This document shows positions 7,184 to 9,846 of a DNA stretch of 9,846 bases, piece after piece. Under the pieces are notes generated by a model, which was given only the letters and a program-made list of their open reading frames with translations, made no database searches and had not been told where the DNA came from. Position 1 is the stretch's first letter. Each line of letters begins with the position of its first letter. Made by a program: the position numbers and the translations under genes. This DNA comes from Kiritimatiellia bacterium (GTDB lineage: Bacteria > Verrucomicrobiota > Kiritimatiellia > UBA8416 > JAIOPI01): assembly GCA_028822745.1 (NCBI GenBank), contig JAPKCZ010000044.1, positions 1-9,846 on the forward strand, in the 5' to 3' direction.

Positions 7184-7656
7184 GTGACGCGGATAATCTA
7201 CGCGAAGATCTACAACGCGGTGGACCCAGACGGCGTGATCGCATTTGAAGAGCTTCCGCCGCCCGCCCTCGAAGCGCCTCCGATCGTGAAGGACAAAATC
7301 CTCGCGTTGCTGGAAAATCGCATGGACCCCCAGCGATCGATTCCGATGCGTGAGTCGGCCAAGACCCTCATCAATTTCTACAGGACCGAGGGCTTTGGCA
7401 AGGTGCGGGCTCGTTCGAGCGGAACGTGGGGTATGGGGGCAGACTTCTTCGCCGAGAACCTGACCGGCGCGTGCGACGTCCACGAAAAGATGGAAAGGGA
7501 CAGGAGGATGTGGTGGTGGGACCATGGAGCGTCGAGGGAATTACCTCGGGCGAATATGACAAGCTGACCCCTTACCACAGACAAGGGCTACCTGCACACA
7601 TTTGGGCCGATCAGGAAATAGGGCGCTTGAGGGACTTGCGGGGGTTTTTCTATTGA
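7184..7656 (+). pseudogene. Unrecognised gene, probably frame-shifted and 5'-truncated
   Basis: I do not recognise this protein. From about 7184 to 7495 one frame has clear coding character (GC-rich third positions; segments such as RMDPQRSIPMRESAKTL and GTWGMGADFFAENLTG). From about 7495 the adjacent frame takes over with GPWSVEGITSGEYDKLT and HIWADQEIGRLRDLRGFFY and ends at TGA 7654-7656. The switch falls in a run 'gaaagggacagg' near 7489-7500: one extra base there would join both parts into a reading of about 157 residues. So it is either a decayed gene or a sequencing error in a short homopolymer. The GTG at 7184 has no ribosome binding site and begins only 15 bases after the GH2 stop, in the GH2 frame, so the original 5' end may be missing. 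No transmembrane segment, signal peptide or known catalytic motif is visible. Confidence 0.45.
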
Positions 7657-7688
7657 TGAATGCGCCATAACATGGAACGGAGAGGGAT

Positions 7689-7775
7689 CGGGTAAGTGAG
7701 TCGGTTAAGGGTACGAGGAAGTGTAGGCTCGTTTCTTACACTTACTCGGATACACTTAAACGATAGACTTAACCG
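7689..7775. promoter_or_regulatory. Structured region with overlapping inverted repeats upstream of the sialidase
   Basis: Several arms can pair with each other. Stem A: 7689-7698 with 7739-7748 (10 pairs, one G-U). Hairpin B: AAGTGTA 7719-7725 with TACACTT 7737-7743, and again with the second copy at 7751-7757. Stem C: CGGTTAAG 7702-7709 with CTTAACCG 7768-7775, a perfect 8. B and A share their right arm, and A and C cross, so not all can form together. This could be a leader RNA that switches fold, or a cluster of regulator sites based on TACACTTA. The rest of the gap (7657-7688 and 7776-7870) shows nothing I can name. Confidence 0.45.
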
Positions 7776-7873
7776 GTTCAGTAGAGCAAGGATCTGCGGG
7801 AAACCAATAAGAAAACACGGCTCAATCCGGATTTCCGGAAGACCCAAGAATAGATTCGCACAGCACACCCACC

Positions 7874-7879
7874 GAAAGG
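7874..7879 (+). promoter_or_regulatory. Ribosome binding site of the sialidase
   Basis: GAAAGG lies 6 bases before the ATG at 7886. The start is also supported because translation from it begins directly with a signal peptide. Confidence 0.65.
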
Positions 7880-7885
7880 TTCATT

Positions 7886-9667
7886 ATGCCACGTCCAACA
7901 TTGAGTATCGCCTTCCTGTTACTGGCCCTTGCCGCGCCTCTGCTTGCCGATGGGCCGAAGGACCACCAATACGATATCGTCAAAGCAGGAAAGTTGACCG
8001 AGAACGCGCGATTCGCCGGAAAGTTCCATCCCCTGCGGGATCAGAAAGATGACGGCACGTTCACCTTCGGCCACCTACACAATTACCTCCATGCCGGGGC
8101 GGGGTTCACCAGTCCCGACGCGCGGGTTTTCGTCAAACTGTCGCTGGCCACGTCCAATACCCCCGTACCAGGCCGGAACTATGGTGCGATTCTTTCAATC
8201 AACAACATGGGCCTCTCTTTGGAGCAAGACACCAAGGGTCGATTTCACGTAGGCTACGGCGTGAAAGGTTGGAACGGCGACAAGTTGTCATCGACACACA
8301 CGGGGCCACCTCTCCCCATCATTCCTTCGGGCACGCCTTTCGAAATGGAAGTCATTCTCAAAGACGGCGACATGACGGTGAACGTCAACGGGGACGAGGC
8401 CTGCTACCTTCGCAAGTGCCCTCAGTTGAAGCATATGCAGCCTGCCGAAACGGTCGCCAGCCACGGGCTGGACCTGATTGTGGCCTTACGCCCATGGCAG
8501 GAAAAAGAGATGAAGGTATACGACTTCTACGTCGAGACGAAGGGCAAGCTTGTGGAACTGCCCGAGATTCAGGAAGTCTTCAGGGGCGTCCGGAGCTTCC
8601 GCAGGGAGGACCTCAAACCGGGAACCACTCACTTGTATCGCATTCCCGCGCTGACGGTCACCAAGAAGGGCACGTTGCTGGCCTTCGCCGAAGCGCGACG
8701 TGACAACGCATCCGACCACGGCAATATCGACACGGTGCTCAAACGCAGTGAAGACGGCGGGAAGACCTGGGGGCCGGAACTCATCGTCGCCGACGACGGA
8801 GAGAACACCATGGGCAATCCCTGTCCGGTGGTGGATCAGGACACGGGACGGATTTGGCTGCACCTTTCTTGGAATGGACACAAGCCGCCCGAGGGGGGAT
8901 ACAAGCCCGGTTTCGGTAAAGACTCCCGAAGAGCCTTTGTGACCTACAGCGACGATGATGGCAAGACCTGGGCCCCGGCCAAAGAGATCACCCAGCATGT
9001 CAAGAAAGAGAATTGGTCGTGGTACGCCACCGGCCCGGGCGCGGGAATTCAGCTGACGCGTGGGGAGCACAAGGGTCGACTCATTATCCCCGCCACCCAC
9101 GGAGCCCACGCGCCCAAGAAAGGACGATCCTATCATAGTTTCATCGTATACAGCGATGACCACGGCAAGACGTGGAACATCGGCGAACCCACCAAGGCCG
9201 GACACAACGAATCGACTGCGGTGGAATTGGAGAACGGAAACGTGATGCTGAACAGCCGGCTTCATGGTGGCGCGACGAGTAGTCAGAATCATCGCGGCGT
9301 GTCGATTTCCGGCGACGGCGGCAAAACGTTTGGCCGCCACTATTTCGACAAGACACTGCTTGAGCCGCGCTGCCAGGGCTCGATTCGTCGCGTGCGATGG
9401 GCCAAGGACGACAAGCCGGGCATGATCGCGTTTAGCAACCCCGCCTACCCTTGGCGGGCGCACGTGATGGTGCGCTACAGTTACGATGACGGGAGAACGT
9501 GGCCCGCCGGACGCATAATCTATCCGCACACCAGTGCCTACAGCGACCTCGCCGTGCTGCCCGACGGACGGGTAGCGGTGATGCTCGAGAAAGATTGGTG
9601 GGGATCATTGGGGATGGCCATCTTGCCCCCTCCCCCAGCCGACGCGCCGCCAGCCAAAAAGAAATAG
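7886..9667 (+). CDS. Secreted exo-alpha-sialidase, GH33, with N-terminal beta-rich domain
   Basis: The 593-residue product should cleave terminal sialic acids outside the cytoplasm. A signal peptide spans residues 1-21 (MPRP, then a Leu/Ala-rich core, cut likely after LLA). Residues about 25-220 form a beta-rich, jelly-roll-like domain that may bind carbohydrate. The six-bladed propeller follows (about 230-585), with YRIP at 251-254 and five Asp boxes: 288-295, 355-362, 423-430, 475-482 (ending in Phe) and 532-539. Catalytic residues can be placed by their spacing in known sialidases: arginine triad R252, R458 and R524; R271; acid/base D277 (ASDHG); E442 (HNEST), 16 residues before R458 as in Clostridium NanI; and nucleophile Y552 (SAYSDL). 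All are present, so activity is expected. The tail is Pro-rich and ends in three lysines. No sialic acid catabolism genes (nan) are nearby, so the freed sialic acid may be used elsewhere or removed only to expose the glycan beneath. Confidence 0.93.
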   Translation: MPRPTLSIAFLLLALAAPLLADGPKDHQYDIVKAGKLTENARFAGKFHPLRDQKDDGTFTFGHLHNYLHAGAGFTSPDARVFVKLSLATSNTPVPGRNYGAILSINNMGLSLEQDTKGRFHVGYGVKGWNGDKLSSTHTGPPLPIIPSGTPFEMEVILKDGDMTVNVNGDEACYLRKCPQLKHMQPAETVASHGLDLIVALRPWQEKEMKVYDFYVETKGKLVELPEIQEVFRGVRSFRREDLKPGTTHLYRIPALTVTKKGTLLAFAEARRDNASDHGNIDTVLKRSEDGGKTWGPELIVADDGENTMGNPCPVVDQDTGRIWLHLSWNGHKPPEGGYKPGFGKDSRRAFVTYSDDDGKTWAPAKEITQHVKKENWSWYATGPGAGIQLTRGEHKGRLIIPATHGAHAPKKGRSYHSFIVYSDDHGKTWNIGEPTKAGHNESTAVELENGNVMLNSRLHGGATSSQNHRGVSISGDGGKTFGRHYFDKTLLEPRCQGSIRRVRWAKDDKPGMIAFSNPAYPWRAHVMVRYSYDDGRTWPAGRIIYPHTSAYSDLAVLPDGRVAVMLEKDWWGSLGMAILPPPPADAPPAKKK

Positions 9668-9846
9668 GCGAGCTCAATTCTGGCTCCTTGAAGGATAGCA
9701 GCTCAGTTGAGGTGGTCGAAAAGTTAAGGGCCGTGAATATTGATGTAGGTTTAAAGATATTTGATGTAATATCTACAACGCTCTGAGAGCGTAATACTAG
9801 GAGTAAGGAAGAAGTTAGAGTAATTTAAGTTTTTGAAGCTATTAAC
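9668..9846. other. AT-rich non-coding tail of the window
   Basis: Base composition turns AT-rich after the sialidase stop. A 13-base palindrome (9779-9791, cgctctgagagcg) has too small a loop and no T-run, so it is a poor terminator. 'ttgatgta' occurs twice (9740-9747 and 9761-9768). No convincing gene start is seen; the next gene, if any, lies beyond the edge. Confidence 0.5.

Noticed and set aside
5633..7525. Open frame of 630 codons on the minus strand, opposite the GH2 gene
   Set aside because: It lies antisense to a GH2 gene with intact catalytic motifs. Long antisense frames are expected in GC-rich codons, and its translation shows no recognisable domain.
8486..9529. Open frame of 347 codons on the minus strand, opposite the sialidase
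   Set aside because: It is the antisense shadow of the GH33 propeller; the sense strand has five Asp boxes and all catalytic residues.
9779..9791. Intrinsic terminator after the sialidase
   Set aside because: The palindrome leaves a one-base loop and is not followed by a T-run.

Overview
The window is a bacterial carbohydrate-catabolism region with six recognisable genes, all on the + strand. GC content looks high by eye (I did not compute it), GC-ending codons dominate, and Shine-Dalgarno sites are visible. Nothing here fixes the taxon. A signal-less S1 sulfatase, a GH2 enzyme with a DUF4982-type tail, a secreted GH33 sialidase and a 'cacggat' type intergenic inverted repeat together suggest the PVC superphylum (Kiritimatiellota, Lentisphaerota, Planctomycetota or Verrucomicrobiota). 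That is inference; there is no rRNA or marker gene.

Layout. Bases 1-399 are the 3' end of an AraB-like FGGY kinase entering from the left. Bases 422-1123 are araD (L-ribulose-5-phosphate 4-epimerase). A 200-base gap follows with a long imperfect inverted repeat (1183-1257), then araA (L-arabinose isomerase, 1324-2796). After 81 bases comes a type I sulfatase (2878-4497). The 271-base gap at 4498-4768 holds a possible terminator and two dyads, and leads into a GH2 beta-galactosidase-family enzyme (4769-7168). Bases 7184-7656 look like the remains of an unrecognised gene with a frame shift near 7490. A leader rich in competing inverted repeats (7689-7775) precedes a secreted sialidase (7886-9667). 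The last 179 bases are AT-rich and appear non-coding.

Function. AraA, the kinase and AraD form the complete bacterial L-arabinose route: L-arabinose to L-ribulose, to L-ribulose 5-phosphate, to D-xylulose 5-phosphate. The sulfatase and GH2 enzyme both lack signal peptides, so they probably act in the cytoplasm on imported oligosaccharides, removing sulfate and a terminal galactose or arabinopyranose. The sialidase is the only clearly exported enzyme and appears to be a separate transcription unit aimed at sialylated glycans. A sulfated arabinogalactan or a host glycan as the substrate is a hypothesis.

I found no CRISPR array, complete mobile element, tRNA or rRNA, and no clearly new defence or biosynthetic system. 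The least explained parts are the frame-shifted gene remnant and the structured leader before the sialidase.
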